A stretch of 64,000 nucleotides of DNA. It comes from an uncultured Clostridia bacterium. Its GTDB lineage: Bacteria > Bacillota > Clostridia > TANB77 > CAG-508. The position numbers were made by a program, and so were the translations under genes. Below are positions 7,721 to 16,677 of this stretch, one piece after another. How positions within the stretch are numbered: position 1 is the first letter of the stretch; each line of letters begins with the position of its first letter. The DNA lies in NCBI GenBank assembly GCA_934141605.1, contig CAKPCL010000003.1, positions 58,564 to 122,563 of the forward strand, in the 5' to 3' direction. The notes below the pieces were generated by a model. The model was not told where the DNA came from, searched no databases, and saw nothing but the letters and a program-made list of their open reading frames with translations.

Positions 7721-9011
7721 ATGCGTATGCATGTCTTTTTTTGAAATCCAATAAATTAGTAATTTCTTTTTCTGTATTTTTGGCTTTTTTAGTTTTTCTT
7801 GCTCTTTCTTGTTCAAGTTCTCTTTTTTGTTTTTCTGCCATTGATTGACAAATTGCTTTTTGATATGCAAAGTGTGTGTCTTGTGAAATTTTACTCCAGT
7901 TATATTCATTTCTGACTTTATTTTTTGCTTTTTTTGTTATTTCTGCACATAATTTGTGGTCATATAATAATTCTAATATTGCGTCTGCAATTGAATTTGG
8001 ATTTCCACAGTATGTTTTCATACCATTTTCTTTGTGTTGTACTATTTCATTTAGTCCTCCAATGTCTGATACTACTATTGGATTTTCTGAAAGCATTGCT
8101 TCTAGGGCTACTATTCCAAATGGTTCATATGTGCTTGGGAATACTGATATATCGGCTGCTTTGTACATTTTTTGAACATCTTTTCCTGCCATGTATCCTG
8201 CAAAATATACTTTTTCTCCTATTCCCATTGCATTTACTTGTTCTTTTAGTTCGTCTATCATTCCACCTTTTCCGCAAATTACTAGTTTTGCGTCATGATA
8301 TCCTTCTAATATTTTTGGCATTGCAGATATTAGATATTGTATGCCTTTTTCATATACTAGCCTTCCCATAAATAAGATTATTTTTTCGTTGTCCATTGCA
8401 AATTTTCTTCTAAAATTATAATCTCTTTCTATTCCGTTAAATAGATTCATGTTTACACCATTTGGTATTACATTTATTTTTTCATATGGTAGTCCGAATA
8501 ATCTTTGTAATTCATTTTTCATATAATTGCTGTTTACTATTACTTCTGAGGCTTCATATGTTAATAACCATTCTGTATCATTTATGTATCTTTGTGTTTC
8601 ATCATGTATTCCGCTATTTCTACCTGCTTCTGTTGCATGTATTGTTGCTACTATTGGAATATTATATGAATTTTTTAATGTTTTTGCTGCATATGCTACT
8701 AGCCAATCATGTGCATGTATAACATCAAATTTTCCTTCTTTTGCAATTATTTCGTTTGCTTTTGCTATCATGTTGAAGTTCATTTGCATTATCCAATCTA
8801 TAAAATTATTTGAATTTATCATGTAATTTTCAACTCTATATACTTTTACTCCTTTGTCATCTTCAAAATCTGGAGCATCTCCTTCTTTATATGTAACAAC
8901 TGTTACTTCATGTCCATCTTTTAATAAAGTTCTTGATAAATCATATACAACTCTTGATATACCTCCTACAACCCTTGGAGGATATTCCCATGTTAACATT
9001 AAAATTTTCAT
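7719..9011 (-). CDS. GT4-family glycosyltransferase (glycogen/starch synthase-like fold)
   Basis: A 430-residue GT-B retaining glycosyltransferase. The N-terminal domain starts MKILMLTWEYPPRVVGGISR, with the acceptor-loop GG at residues 16-17. The donor domain has IPNGVN, LFMGRLVYEKGIQYL and the nucleotide-sugar site STYEPFGIVALEAM (E-x7-E). It likely transfers glucose or another sugar from a nucleotide donor; the exact acceptor cannot be told. The basic C-terminal tail (about 35 residues, KRELEQERARKTKKAKN) is unusual and may bind membrane or nucleic acid. It stands alone. Confidence 0.85.
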   Translation of the reverse strand: MKILMLTWEYPPRVVGGISRVVYDLSRTLLKDGHEVTVVTYKEGDAPDFEDDKGVKVYRVENYMINSNNFIDWIMQMNFNMIAKANEIIAKEGKFDVIHAHDWLVAYAAKTLKNSYNIPIVATIHATEAGRNSGIHDETQRYINDTEWLLTYEASEVIVNSNYMKNELQRLFGLPYEKINVIPNGVNMNLFNGIERDYNFRRKFAMDNEKIILFMGRLVYEKGIQYLISAMPKILEGYHDAKLVICGKGGMIDELKEQVNAMGIGEKVYFAGYMAGKDVQKMYKAADISVFPSTYEPFGIVALEAMLSENPIVVSDIGGLNEIVQHKENGMKTYCGNPNSIADAILELLYDHKLCAEITKKAKNKVRNEYNWSKISQDTHFAYQKAICQSMAEKQKRELEQERARKTKKAKNTEKEITNLLDFKKRHAYA

Positions 9012-9161
9012 GAATATTAGTTCCTTTCATTTCCTTCATTGCCAATTAATTACTTTTTTAGCAAATCTTTGACTATTTTCTTTTGTTTTTGACATTTTTT
9101 CTTGCTATATTTTATACAAATTTTATAAAAATGTAAATATGTTTTTGTAATTTTACACAAA

Positions 9162-9201
9162 AAAATCGTAAAAGTAATCATATTTTTACTTTTACGGTTT
9201 T
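9162..9201 (-). terminator. Terminator after rpmA
   Basis: AAAATCGTAAAAGTAA and TTACTTTTACGGTTTT form a long stem with an 8-base loop just after the rpmA stop; T-rich sequence flanks it on both strands. Confidence 0.8.
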
Positions 9202-9204
9202 TTA

Positions 9205-9465
9205 TTATGCTTCTACTGGGTAAACACTTACTTGTTTTTTGTCTTTACCTTTTCTTTCAAATTTCACAGTACCATCTACTACTGCGTATAATGTATCATC
9301 GCTACCTTTTTTTACATTAACACCTGGATATACTCTTGTTCCTCTTTGTCTAACTAATATGTTACCAGCTAAAACAAATTGTCCATCTGCTCTTTTTACT
9401 CCAAGACGTTTTGATTCACTCTCACGACCGTTGTGTGAACTACCTTGACCTTTTTTATGAGCCAT
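9205..9465 (-). CDS. rpmA: 50S ribosomal protein L27, without N-terminal extension
   Basis: An 86-residue bL27 beginning MAHKKGQGSSHNGRESESKR, with the peptidyl-transferase-facing tail directly after Met. Most Firmicute L27 proteins carry a short leader ending near FFASKK that the protease Prp (YsxB) removes; no leader is present here. The 105 bases between rpmA and rplU also cannot hold a prp gene. GGAGTGAG lies upstream of the ATG. Cotranscribed with rplU. Confidence 0.95.
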   Translation of the reverse strand: MAHKKGQGSSHNGRESESKRLGVKRADGQFVLAGNILVRQRGTRVYPGVNVKKGSDDTLYAVVDGTVKFERKGKDKKQVSVYPVEA

Positions 9466-9570
9466 TTATCTCACTCCTTTCGTCTTTTTTACAAAATTTA
9501 ATTTTGTAAGTTTGGTTTTAATATATATTTTCTCTTAATTAAAATCTTTTTAATTAATTATATGTAGAAA

Positions 9571-9927
9571 TTAAGCTTCTACTTTTTCTTCAGCTTTTGC
9601 TGCTGTTTTCTTTGCTGTTGTTTTGATTGAAGTTATTTCTACTTTAGTATATGGTTGTCTGTGTCCTTGTTTTCTTCTGTAGTTCTTTTTAGCTTTCATT
9701 TTGAAAACAATGATTTTTTTACCTTTACCGTGTGAAACAACTTTTCCTTCAACTTTCATACCTTTAACATAAGGATTTCCAACTTCTACTTTACCTTCGT
9801 TAGAAACTAATATTACTTTATCAAAAGTAACTTTTTTCCCTTCTTCAGCGTCTAATTTTTCGAAGAATACTACATCTCCTTCTGCTACTTTGTATTGTTT
9901 TCCACAACTTTCAATTACTGCGTACAT
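9571..9927 (-). CDS. rplU: 50S ribosomal protein L21
   Basis: A 118-residue bL21 (MYAVIESCGKQYKVAEGD at the start; conserved KNYRRKQGHRQPYTKVEI near residues 81-98). The last 17 residues are an alanine/lysine-rich tail. It binds 23S rRNA in the large subunit. GGGAGGTGCA lies before the start. The gene follows a structured leader (9972-10006) and a consensus promoter (10030-10058) and is cotranscribed with rpmA. Confidence 0.96.
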   Translation of the reverse strand: MYAVIESCGKQYKVAEGDVVFFEKLDAEEGKKVTFDKVILVSNEGKVEVGNPYVKGMKVEGKVVSHGKGKKIIVFKMKAKKNYRRKQGHRQPYTKVEITSIKTTAKKTAAKAEEKVEA

Positions 9928-9971
9928 TTAAAATGCACCTCCCTTATTTGTATACTCGCTAATCCTTTCGA

Positions 9972-10006
9972 AAGGTAACTAAATTTGATTAGTTTTTATG
10001 TACCTT
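9972..10006 (-). ncRNA. Candidate L21 leader (cis-regulatory RNA)
   Basis: The 5' UTR of rplU folds into a bipartite stem: AAGGTA/TACCTT (outer) and AACTAA/TTAGT (inner). Next to it AATCC (upstream) can pair with GGATT (downstream). Autoregulatory L21 leaders are known in Firmicutes. I have not compared this with the covariance models, so it is a candidate only. Confidence 0.45.
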
Positions 10007-10029
10007 GACTAAGCGGATTACAGTTATTA

Positions 10030-10058
10030 ATTTTACCATTATTTTACTTGCTTGTCAA
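10030..10058 (-). promoter_or_regulatory. Sigma-A promoter of rplU-rpmA
   Basis: On the minus strand, TTGACA (10058-10053), a 17-base spacer, and TAAAAT (10035-10030). The predicted start of transcription is about 95 bases ahead of rplU, leaving room for the structured leader. Confidence 0.8.
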
Positions 10059-10095
10059 CTATTTTTTAACATTTTTTCATTTCTATGTATTATGT

Positions 10096-10929
10096 TTACT
10101 CAGTTACTATTTCCAATTCTTTCATTGCTTGTTTATATTCTTCTTCATTTGGAGCTTTTCCATGCCATTCTGCTTTATTTTCCATAAAAGAAACTCCTTT
10201 TCCTTTTGTAGTTTTTGCTATTATACAAACCGGTTTTTCTTTTATATTTTTGGCTACATCAAACGCATCTATAATCTCTTTTAAATTATGTCCATCAATG
10301 TTTATAACTTGAAATCCAAAATTTTTAAATTTTTCGTCAATTGGATATGAACTCATTACTTCTTCAATTGTTCCGTCAATTTGTAAATTATTATTATCCA
10401 CAATTACACATAAGTTATCTAGTTTGTATTTGCTTGAAGCCATTGCTGCTTCCCAAATTTGTCCTTCTTCTATTTCTCCATCTCCTAAAATACAATATAC
10501 TCTATAACTTTTATTATCTAATTTTCCAGCTAAAGCCATTCCATTTGCAGCTGATAGCCCTTGTCCAAGTGAGCCTGTCGTCATATCTACACCAGGTATT
10601 TTTTTCATGTCAGGGTGTCCTTGTAGTCTGCTTTCTATATTTCTTAAAGTATCTAGTTCTTCTATACCAAAAAATCCTTTATTTGCTAATGTTGAATATA
10701 AAGCAGGTGCACAATGTCCTTTTGATAGCACAAGTCTATCTCTGTTTTCATCTTTTGGATTTTGAGGGTCAATGTTCATTTCATAAAAATATAAAACTGC
10801 CATTATATCTGCTATTGAAAGTGACCCACCTGGATGTCCAGATTGTCCACTATATACTGCTTCTATTATTCCTTTTCTAATGTTTTTTGCTATTTCACTT
10901 AATTTTTTAATGTCATCTATTTTTTCCAT
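10096..10929 (-). CDS. Transketolase, N-terminal (thiamine-diphosphate) subunit
   Basis: A 277-residue transketolase half. The thiamine-diphosphate motif GDGEIEEGQIWEAAMAS with NN (VDNNNLQIDG) is at residues about 148-190; SGHPGGSLSIADIMAVLYF and SKGHCAPALYS are also conserved. It joins pentose phosphate and glycolytic sugars, but only with the C-terminal subunit, normally the next gene. Here the next gene is rplU on the other side of a promoter, so the partner must be encoded elsewhere. The start has AGGAGGAA upstream. Confidence 0.9.
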   Translation of the reverse strand: MEKIDDIKKLSEIAKNIRKGIIEAVYSGQSGHPGGSLSIADIMAVLYFYEMNIDPQNPKDENRDRLVLSKGHCAPALYSTLANKGFFGIEELDTLRNIESRLQGHPDMKKIPGVDMTTGSLGQGLSAANGMALAGKLDNKSYRVYCILGDGEIEEGQIWEAAMASSKYKLDNLCVIVDNNNLQIDGTIEEVMSSYPIDEKFKNFGFQVINIDGHNLKEIIDAFDVAKNIKEKPVCIIAKTTKGKGVSFMENKAEWHGKAPNEEEYKQAMKELEIVTE

Positions 10930-10995
10930 TTCTTCCTCCTAACGAAAACAGCGAGATTGAAGATTCTGTTCCTCCTAATCCCGCACTTTCTGTTT

Positions 10996-12789
10996 TTATT
11001 CTTCAAAAATATTTTTAAATTCTTGTTCATTAATTTTTTCTTTAGCTAGTAATGTTTGAGCAATTATATCTAATTTGTCTCTGTGTTCAATTAATAATTT
11101 TTGTGCATTTATATATGCTTCGTCAATTAATGCCTTAACTTCTGCACCAATTTTATCACCGATATTTTCTCCAAATACAAACATATCATTTTTTTCTTTA
11201 CCTTGAAAATCAATTGGTCCTAAATTTTCACTCATTCCATATTTGGTAACCATTTCTCTAGCAATTTTTGTTGCAACTTCTATGTCGTTACTTGCTCCTG
11301 TAGAAATATCATCTAAAACTAATTTTTCAGCAGCTCTACCACCAAGTAAAGCAATTAATTTTTCTTTCATTTCAGTTTTAGAAATATAATATTTATCTTC
11401 ATCAGATTTGTACATTGTGTATCCACCGGCAACTCCTCTTGGAATAATTGATACTTCTTTTACATCTGTTTGTGTTGGCAAATATTTGCTAACAACAGCA
11501 TGTCCAGCTTCATGGTAAGCTGTTAATTTCTTGTCTTTTTCTGAATATACTCTTGTTTTCTTTTCTAGACCGACTGTTACTTTTTTTACAGCTTCTTCTA
11601 TATCTTGATTTTCAATTTCTTCATGTTTATTTATGGTTGCGATAATTGCTGCTTCGTTTAAGATATTTGCAAGTTCTGCTCCAGTAAACCCTGCTGTATC
11701 TTCTGCTATGCTTTCTAAATTAACATCATCTGATATTTTTTTATTTTCACTATGAATTTTTAATATATCTAATCTTCCTTTCAAATCAGGTGCTGGAATA
11801 GTTATTTGTCTATCAAATCTTCCTGGTCTCAATAATGCTTTGTCTAACATTTCTGGTCTATTTGTTGCAGCTAAAACTATTATTGTTTCTTCTGAACTAA
11901 ATCCGTCCATTTCAACCAACAATTGATTTAAAGTCTGATTATTTTCCGTTTCTGCTCCACTATTTGATGTTCTTCTTGCTCCTATTGCATCTATTTCATC
12001 TATAAATACTATACAAGGAGCTAATTTTCTAGCTTTATCAAATAATTTCCTTACTCTTGACGCTCCAAGTCCTGCAAACATTTCGATGAATTCTGAACCA
12101 CTCATTGATATAAATGGCACATCTGCTTCTCCTGCTATTGCTTTTGCAATCAATGTTTTACCAGTTCCTGGTTTTCCATATAGTAGAACCCCTCTTGGAA
12201 CTTTTGCTCCCATTTTTGTGAATTTCTCTGGTTTTTTTAGAAAGTCTACTATTTCTATTAGTTCTTCTTTTTCTTCATCTAGTCCTGCAACATCTTTAAA
12301 TTTAATTTTTGTTTTTCTTTCTGTGTCATCATATACTTGTCCTTTTTCTCCTAACCCTTGCATTTTAAATATCATAACAAATAATGCTATCATTATTAAT
12401 GTAGGAAATAGATTTAATATTGTTGTAGAAATTTGTGTTATAACACTTTTAGGTTTTTGTATTAATTGTATTTCATTTCCTTCTGCTACTTTTTGTTGTA
12501 CTAATTCTATAAATGCTTCTGTATTTGGTACTACTGTTCTTTTTTCTTCTTCTTCATCTTTCATTTTTACTTTTACAGAAGTACTTCCTACTGTCATTTC
12601 TATTTTTTCTATATTGCCATAGGAAATTTCTTTTATTAAATCTGTATATGCAAGTGTTTTATCATCTTGGTTTTGGTTACTTGTTAGTAAATATATTGCA
12701 ACACCAGATAAAATAATTATTATTGCAATTGAAACAATTGCTGATATTATTAAATTTTTATTATTTTTTCCACCTTTTTTGTTTCTCAT
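10996..12789 (-). CDS. ftsH: ATP-dependent zinc metalloprotease FtsH
   Basis: A 597-residue membrane protease. Two transmembrane segments (about residues 12-33 and 112-138) flank an extracytoplasmic domain. The AAA domain has Walker A GKPGTGKT, Walker B IVFIDEIDAIG and the SRH region LLRPGRFDR. The zinc protease site is HEAGH in TAYHEAGHAVVS. It degrades misassembled membrane proteins and regulators such as those of sporulation. Length and order of domains are normal. The DUF1189-like gene lies 40 bases upstream. Confidence 0.97.
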   Translation of the reverse strand: MRNKKGGKNNKNLIISAIVSIAIIIILSGVAIYLLTSNQNQDDKTLAYTDLIKEISYGNIEKIEMTVGSTSVKVKMKDEEEEKRTVVPNTEAFIELVQQKVAEGNEIQLIQKPKSVITQISTTILNLFPTLIMIALFVMIFKMQGLGEKGQVYDDTERKTKIKFKDVAGLDEEKEELIEIVDFLKKPEKFTKMGAKVPRGVLLYGKPGTGKTLIAKAIAGEADVPFISMSGSEFIEMFAGLGASRVRKLFDKARKLAPCIVFIDEIDAIGARRTSNSGAETENNQTLNQLLVEMDGFSSEETIIVLAATNRPEMLDKALLRPGRFDRQITIPAPDLKGRLDILKIHSENKKISDDVNLESIAEDTAGFTGAELANILNEAAIIATINKHEEIENQDIEEAVKKVTVGLEKKTRVYSEKDKKLTAYHEAGHAVVSKYLPTQTDVKEVSIIPRGVAGGYTMYKSDEDKYYISKTEMKEKLIALLGGRAAEKLVLDDISTGASNDIEVATKIAREMVTKYGMSENLGPIDFQGKEKNDMFVFGENIGDKIGAEVKALIDEAYINAQKLLIEHRDKLDIIAQTLLAKEKINEQEFKNIFEE

Positions 12790-12829
12790 TTATTTATTTT
12801 TTGTTCCTTTCACTCATTTTGATAATTTT

Positions 12830-13888
12830 TTATGCATTTGAACCTTCTGGTTCTTCTCCATTTGTGTCATCTTCTTTTTGTTGTTTTTTCTTATTTTTCT
12901 TAGTTGTTTCTTTATTTTCTTTATTTTCCTCGTCATTTTTTTCTTCTTGTTTTTGTTCTTCTGTCTCTTCTTTAACTTGTTTTTCTACTTCTACAATTTT
13001 TTGTACTTCACCTTGTTTTTTATTAAATTCTGATTTTAGTATAAATATTGCTGCCATCATATAAATTACGGCTACTAACATATACATTATATCAAAATAG
13101 TTAATTGTGTAACTATAAAATGCGTTTATTATTATATAAAGCATATTTAATAGTGTTGGTAAAGTTATAGCATAAACTGCCATATTAAATACTGCTACAA
13201 ATCTTATTTTTAATCTTAATATTAATGTTACTACATATCCAACTAATGCTATAATTGCTATATACCATAATGTGTTTATAAAATATATAGCAAATGCATA
13301 TACAAATAATGCAAAAATTAGATTTAAGTATAATGGCATCATATTAGAACTTGTTAAGTAACTTACTAATTCTTGTTTTGTGAATTCTGTTACTTCTACT
13401 TCTGATAATAGTTCTTTATATTCATATTTTATTGTTCCTTCTACTCCTTCTCTTTTAATTAGTAATTTGTCTTTTAATATAATTATGCCATTTCCATCTT
13501 GATTTACTTCATTTATATATTGATTAATTTGTTCTTCATTATCTGTATTTGTATCAATAATTACTTTTCCAAAGTCAGAGCTTTCATCTACTATAGTTTC
13601 TTCTGAGTTTACTTTTAAAGTTCCTTCATTATATGTAAGTTCAGGCACTTTTTCATTTATATATTGTGCTACATTTTTAATTTCTACACTTGTTCTATAA
13701 GTTGAGACTAATGATGAAATAATTGCTATCATTAAAACTAATATGCTTAAATATTTTATAGTTCTTGCAAAACCTTCTGCTGATAATTCTGCATATTTTT
13801 CTATTTTATCAATTGAATACCATACTTTTTTAAAAAAGCCTTTTTTTATTTCATTATTTTCTTCTATATTTTGTGGATTTTTTTTCAT
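12830..13888 (-). CDS. DUF1189-like membrane protein
   Basis: A protein of about 352 residues from the start at 13888 (MKKNPQNIEENN). A first membrane segment (about residues 46-68) precedes an extracellular domain with VPELTYNEGTLKVNSE, characteristic of DUF1189 proteins; five or so further membrane segments follow, then a highly charged tail of about 70 residues (EE/KK-rich). The function is unknown. The start lies one base after the alr stop, which indicates translational coupling with alanine racemase and hints at an envelope role. Confidence 0.6.
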   Translation of the reverse strand: MKKNPQNIEENNEIKKGFFKKVWYSIDKIEKYAELSAEGFARTIKYLSILVLMIAIISSLVSTYRTSVEIKNVAQYINEKVPELTYNEGTLKVNSEETIVDESSDFGKVIIDTNTDNEEQINQYINEVNQDGNGIIILKDKLLIKREGVEGTIKYEYKELLSEVEVTEFTKQELVSYLTSSNMMPLYLNLIFALFVYAFAIYFINTLWYIAIIALVGYVVTLILRLKIRFVAVFNMAVYAITLPTLLNMLYIIINAFYSYTINYFDIMYMLVAVIYMMAAIFILKSEFNKKQGEVQKIVEVEKQVKEETEEQKQEEKNDEENKENKETTKKNKKKQQKEDDTNGEEPEGSNA

Positions 13889-13889
13889 T

Positions 13890-15008
13890 TTATTTCCATT
13901 CCCTTCTAATACTACTATCAACATATTTTATGCTTGTATTAAAAATTGCTTCGTCATTTATTTTTACATCTTTTCCTGTTACATCAACAGTAACATGGTA
14001 TGTTCCTACTCTACCTAATATAGGGCATTCTTTCCCGTTTATTTCTACAAAGAGCTTTTGTTTTTTTAATATGTTTTTAAAATCTCCTACCATATATCTA
14101 ATCTTATCAACCATTCTGAACATATCTTTTCCTGTTGTTATATTAACTCCGTCTGAATATCCACATGGAATTACTGCAACTTTAGTATCTTTTTTAGTTG
14201 TAAAAACATTTGAATATCCTATATTAAACCCTTTAGGTAGTTCTTTTATTTCTGAAACATTTGCTTTTAAATATCCTACTTTTCTTAGTCCTAATGAATT
14301 TTTAAATGAAATTCTACCATTAAAAGCTGATCCTATTCTTACAGCATTTAAGTGCATACTTGGAAATTTTATAAATGCTGATGTATTACATACATGTAGC
14401 ATACCTGTTTCTATGCTGTTCATTTTTAATACTTCTATACAATCCATAAACCTATCAAATTGTAATTTGGTATATTTATCATCATAATATGCATTTGAAA
14501 AGTGTGTAAAAGTACCTTCTATTTTTATATTTTCAAGAGATTTTAGCGTTTTTATCATTTCTTCTCTTTTATTATATATAAAACCATATCTTCCAAAGCC
14601 TGTATCAATTTTTATATGAACTTTTATTTTTTTGTTTAACCCTTGTCCAATTTTATCAGCAACTTTTGCCGCTTCTACTGAGCCAATAGTTAATATTATG
14701 TTGTTTTTTACTAACTTTTTAACATCTTCTTCTATACTTGTTGAAGATAGCATTAAAATTTTTTCTTTTATTCCTGCTTCTCTTAATTTTAAAGCCTCTT
14801 CAATTGTTGACACTGCGAAAAAATCTATTCCATTATCAATTAAAAAATTTGTATAATCAACTATTCCTAATCCATATCCATTACATTTAACAACTGCTAT
14901 TATTTTTACTTTGTTTCCATTGTCATCTGGTAAATTTTTTTCTGCATATTCTTTTATTTTTTTAATATTATATCTTAAATCTTCTTTATTTATTACTACT
15001 GATTTCAA
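13890..15008 (-). CDS. alr: Alanine racemase
   Basis: A 372-residue PLP-dependent racemase making D-alanine for peptidoglycan. The PLP lysine is in AVVKCNGYGLG (K39 or near), and the second catalytic residue is the tyrosine of CGYSDG near residue 270. IKIDTGFGRYGF matches the family. The start codon is TTG, chosen because GGAGGTAAGAT lies 7 bases upstream. It overlaps nothing upstream but nearly touches the DUF1189-like gene downstream. A REP-like repeat lies immediately upstream of the ribosome binding site. Confidence 0.92.
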   Translation of the reverse strand: MKSVVINKEDLRYNIKKIKEYAEKNLPDDNGNKVKIIAVVKCNGYGLGIVDYTNFLIDNGIDFFAVSTIEEALKLREAGIKEKILMLSSTSIEEDVKKLVKNNIILTIGSVEAAKVADKIGQGLNKKIKVHIKIDTGFGRYGFIYNKREEMIKTLKSLENIKIEGTFTHFSNAYYDDKYTKLQFDRFMDCIEVLKMNSIETGMLHVCNTSAFIKFPSMHLNAVRIGSAFNGRISFKNSLGLRKVGYLKANVSEIKELPKGFNIGYSNVFTTKKDTKVAVIPCGYSDGVNITTGKDMFRMVDKIRYMVGDFKNILKKQKLFVEINGKECPILGRVGTYHVTVDVTGKDVKINDEAIFNTSIKYVDSSIRREWK

Positions 15009-15019
15009 ATCTTACCTCC

Positions 15020-15090
15020 AATGTCCAAATGTCCAAACGGGACGGTTCTTTTTGGACATTTTGTCCAAAAGGGACAGATCTTTTGGGACA
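15020..15090. repeat. REP-like dispersed repeat, copy C (alr leader)
   Basis: AATGTCCAAATGTCCAAA, CGGGACGGTTCT, TTTGGACATTTTGTCCAAA and GGGACAGATCTTTT in the same order as copy A. It fills the gap between the FemAB gene and alr. Confidence 0.85.
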
Positions 15091-15093
15091 TTT

Positions 15094-16149
15094 TTAAATT
15101 TTTCTTTTTATTTGTCTTAATGTTCTAAATGCTTTTTCTGAAAATTTGTACATTTTATATTTTAAAGGTTTAAATGGTATATAAATTTCTCCTATGAATT
15201 CTGTAAATTTTGCTCCAAATCCTTTTTTAAATCTGTATAATCCATATTGTGGGTGATTTTCGTCAACTACTCCTGATACTCCTCTGAAGTCATATATATC
15301 ATCATGTCTTGCTATTGCCATTTTTATCATTTCCCATTGTAATAAATAGTTTGGCATCAAGTTCCTATGTTGATTACTACTTGCTCCATATAGATACCAA
15401 GTTTTGTTTCCATAGAATATTGGAATTACTCCTGATATTGGTTTTCCCTCATAATATGCCATTAATAGTTTCATATGTCCTTCAGGTACCATGTTATCAT
15501 ACATTTTTTCAAAGTATTCTAGAGGTCTTGTTATGAAACCGTCTCTGTTTCCTGTTTCTATCATAATTTTATGAAAGTCTTTTAAGTCTTCTCTTGTGCC
15601 TTCTTTAATTTCTACGCCTTTTTTTGTTGCTAATCTGATATTATATCTCCATTTTTGATGAAATCCTGCCATTATTTCTTCTTCTGTTTTTCCTTTTATA
15701 TCTAATCTAAATACAAATCTTGGTTGTATTTCATCTTTGAAGTCTTTTGCATCATCTTTTATTTTATAGCCTAAGTTTGTTACTATATCTCTAAAATCTT
15801 GGTCATCTTTTTCTATATCAGGTTCGATTCTTAATCCTATTGCATTATATTTTTTTGCAAGTTCTTTGGCTCCATCTGTTAATTGTTTCATTACTGATAT
15901 ATCATGTATGTCACATACAGGACCTCTTGATGCGTACATGATGTTTCCAAATATAGGCATTTTTCTTATCCATACGCATAATGAACCTATTATATTTTTT
16001 TCTTCATCTTCTGCTAAAATTACTTCTGGTTTCCAGTTTGGCTTTTTTATTTCTGCCCATTCTAATGATTGTTGAAAATTACATCTTTCGTGTTTTTCTA
16101 AAAACTTTTTGTATTCCTTTTTTGAGTCTTCGTTTGTTACAAATCTCAT
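15094..16149 (-). CDS. FemAB-family aminoacyl transferase
   Basis: A 351-residue FemX/FemA/FemB-type protein. These use aminoacyl-tRNA to add amino acids to the peptide of lipid II, building the interpeptide bridge. The twin GNAT-like fold is indicated by FQQSLEWAEIKKPNW near the start, GFHQKWRYNIRLATKKGVE near residue 170, and YLYGASSNQHRNLMPNYLLQ near residue 255. The long coiled insertion of staphylococcal FemA is absent. The start at 16149 has GGAGGA 11 bases upstream. It lies upstream of alr, so both relate to wall synthesis. The amino acid specificity is unknown. Confidence 0.85.
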   Translation of the reverse strand: MRFVTNEDSKKEYKKFLEKHERCNFQQSLEWAEIKKPNWKPEVILAEDEEKNIIGSLCVWIRKMPIFGNIMYASRGPVCDIHDISVMKQLTDGAKELAKKYNAIGLRIEPDIEKDDQDFRDIVTNLGYKIKDDAKDFKDEIQPRFVFRLDIKGKTEEEIMAGFHQKWRYNIRLATKKGVEIKEGTREDLKDFHKIMIETGNRDGFITRPLEYFEKMYDNMVPEGHMKLLMAYYEGKPISGVIPIFYGNKTWYLYGASSNQHRNLMPNYLLQWEMIKMAIARHDDIYDFRGVSGVVDENHPQYGLYRFKKGFGAKFTEFIGEIYIPFKPLKYKMYKFSEKAFRTLRQIKRKI

Positions 16150-16238
16150 TTTTAATTTTTTCCTCCTAATTATTATTCTCATTTTAATGTATTTTACACT
16201 AATAGTTTATTAAATTTTGATAAATTAAAATAAATTAT

Positions 16239-16594
16239 TGGTGGAGATGAGGAGAGTCGAACTCCTGTCCATAATACTTTCCAAATAGACTTCTACAAGT
16301 TTATTTTATCTTTTATATTCATTTACAATTCGCCGGTAAACAGGCTAATTACAAATATAGTTTTATAAAATACCCACTATTTCTAAAACAAAAATAGCTT
16401 TGTTTCCTACTTTAATATAACACCCTTACCAAATCAGTAGGCTATTTAGTTCAGATGACGCCGCAATTAGGCAGCGTATGCTAATTCTTCGTTGTTAGCG
16501 TTTATTTTTAGTTTCCCGTTTTTTTAAGTGGCCAACGAGAATCCACTACTTGCTATCTATTTTTCTGGTAATATGTCGAAACCATTACACCCCC
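16239..16594 (-). ncRNA. ssrA: tmRNA
   Basis: The 5' end GGGGGTG (16594-16588) pairs with 3' CATCTCC before ACCA (16239-16241), forming the tRNA-like acceptor. The T arm GAGTTCGACTC and the invariant GGTTTCGAC near the 5' end are present. The tag reading frame encodes ANNEELAYAA followed by TAA (about 16500-16465); the tag ends YAA in place of the usual LAA. Several pseudoknot-forming segments follow. tmRNA with SmpB rescues stalled ribosomes and marks the product for ClpXP, whose genes lie 2 kb away. Confidence 0.95.
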
Positions 16595-16607
16595 ATATTA
16601 CTTTATC

Positions 16608-16636
16608 ATTATACTATATTTGCTTTTTTTTATCAA
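16608..16636 (-). promoter_or_regulatory. Sigma-A promoter of ssrA
   Basis: On the minus strand, TTGATA (16636-16631), 17-base spacer, TATAAT (16613-16608). The mature 5' end is 14 bases past the -10 element. Confidence 0.85.
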
Positions 16637-16677
16637 CATTTATTTATAAACTTCATACTATATTTTAGGTGATTAAT

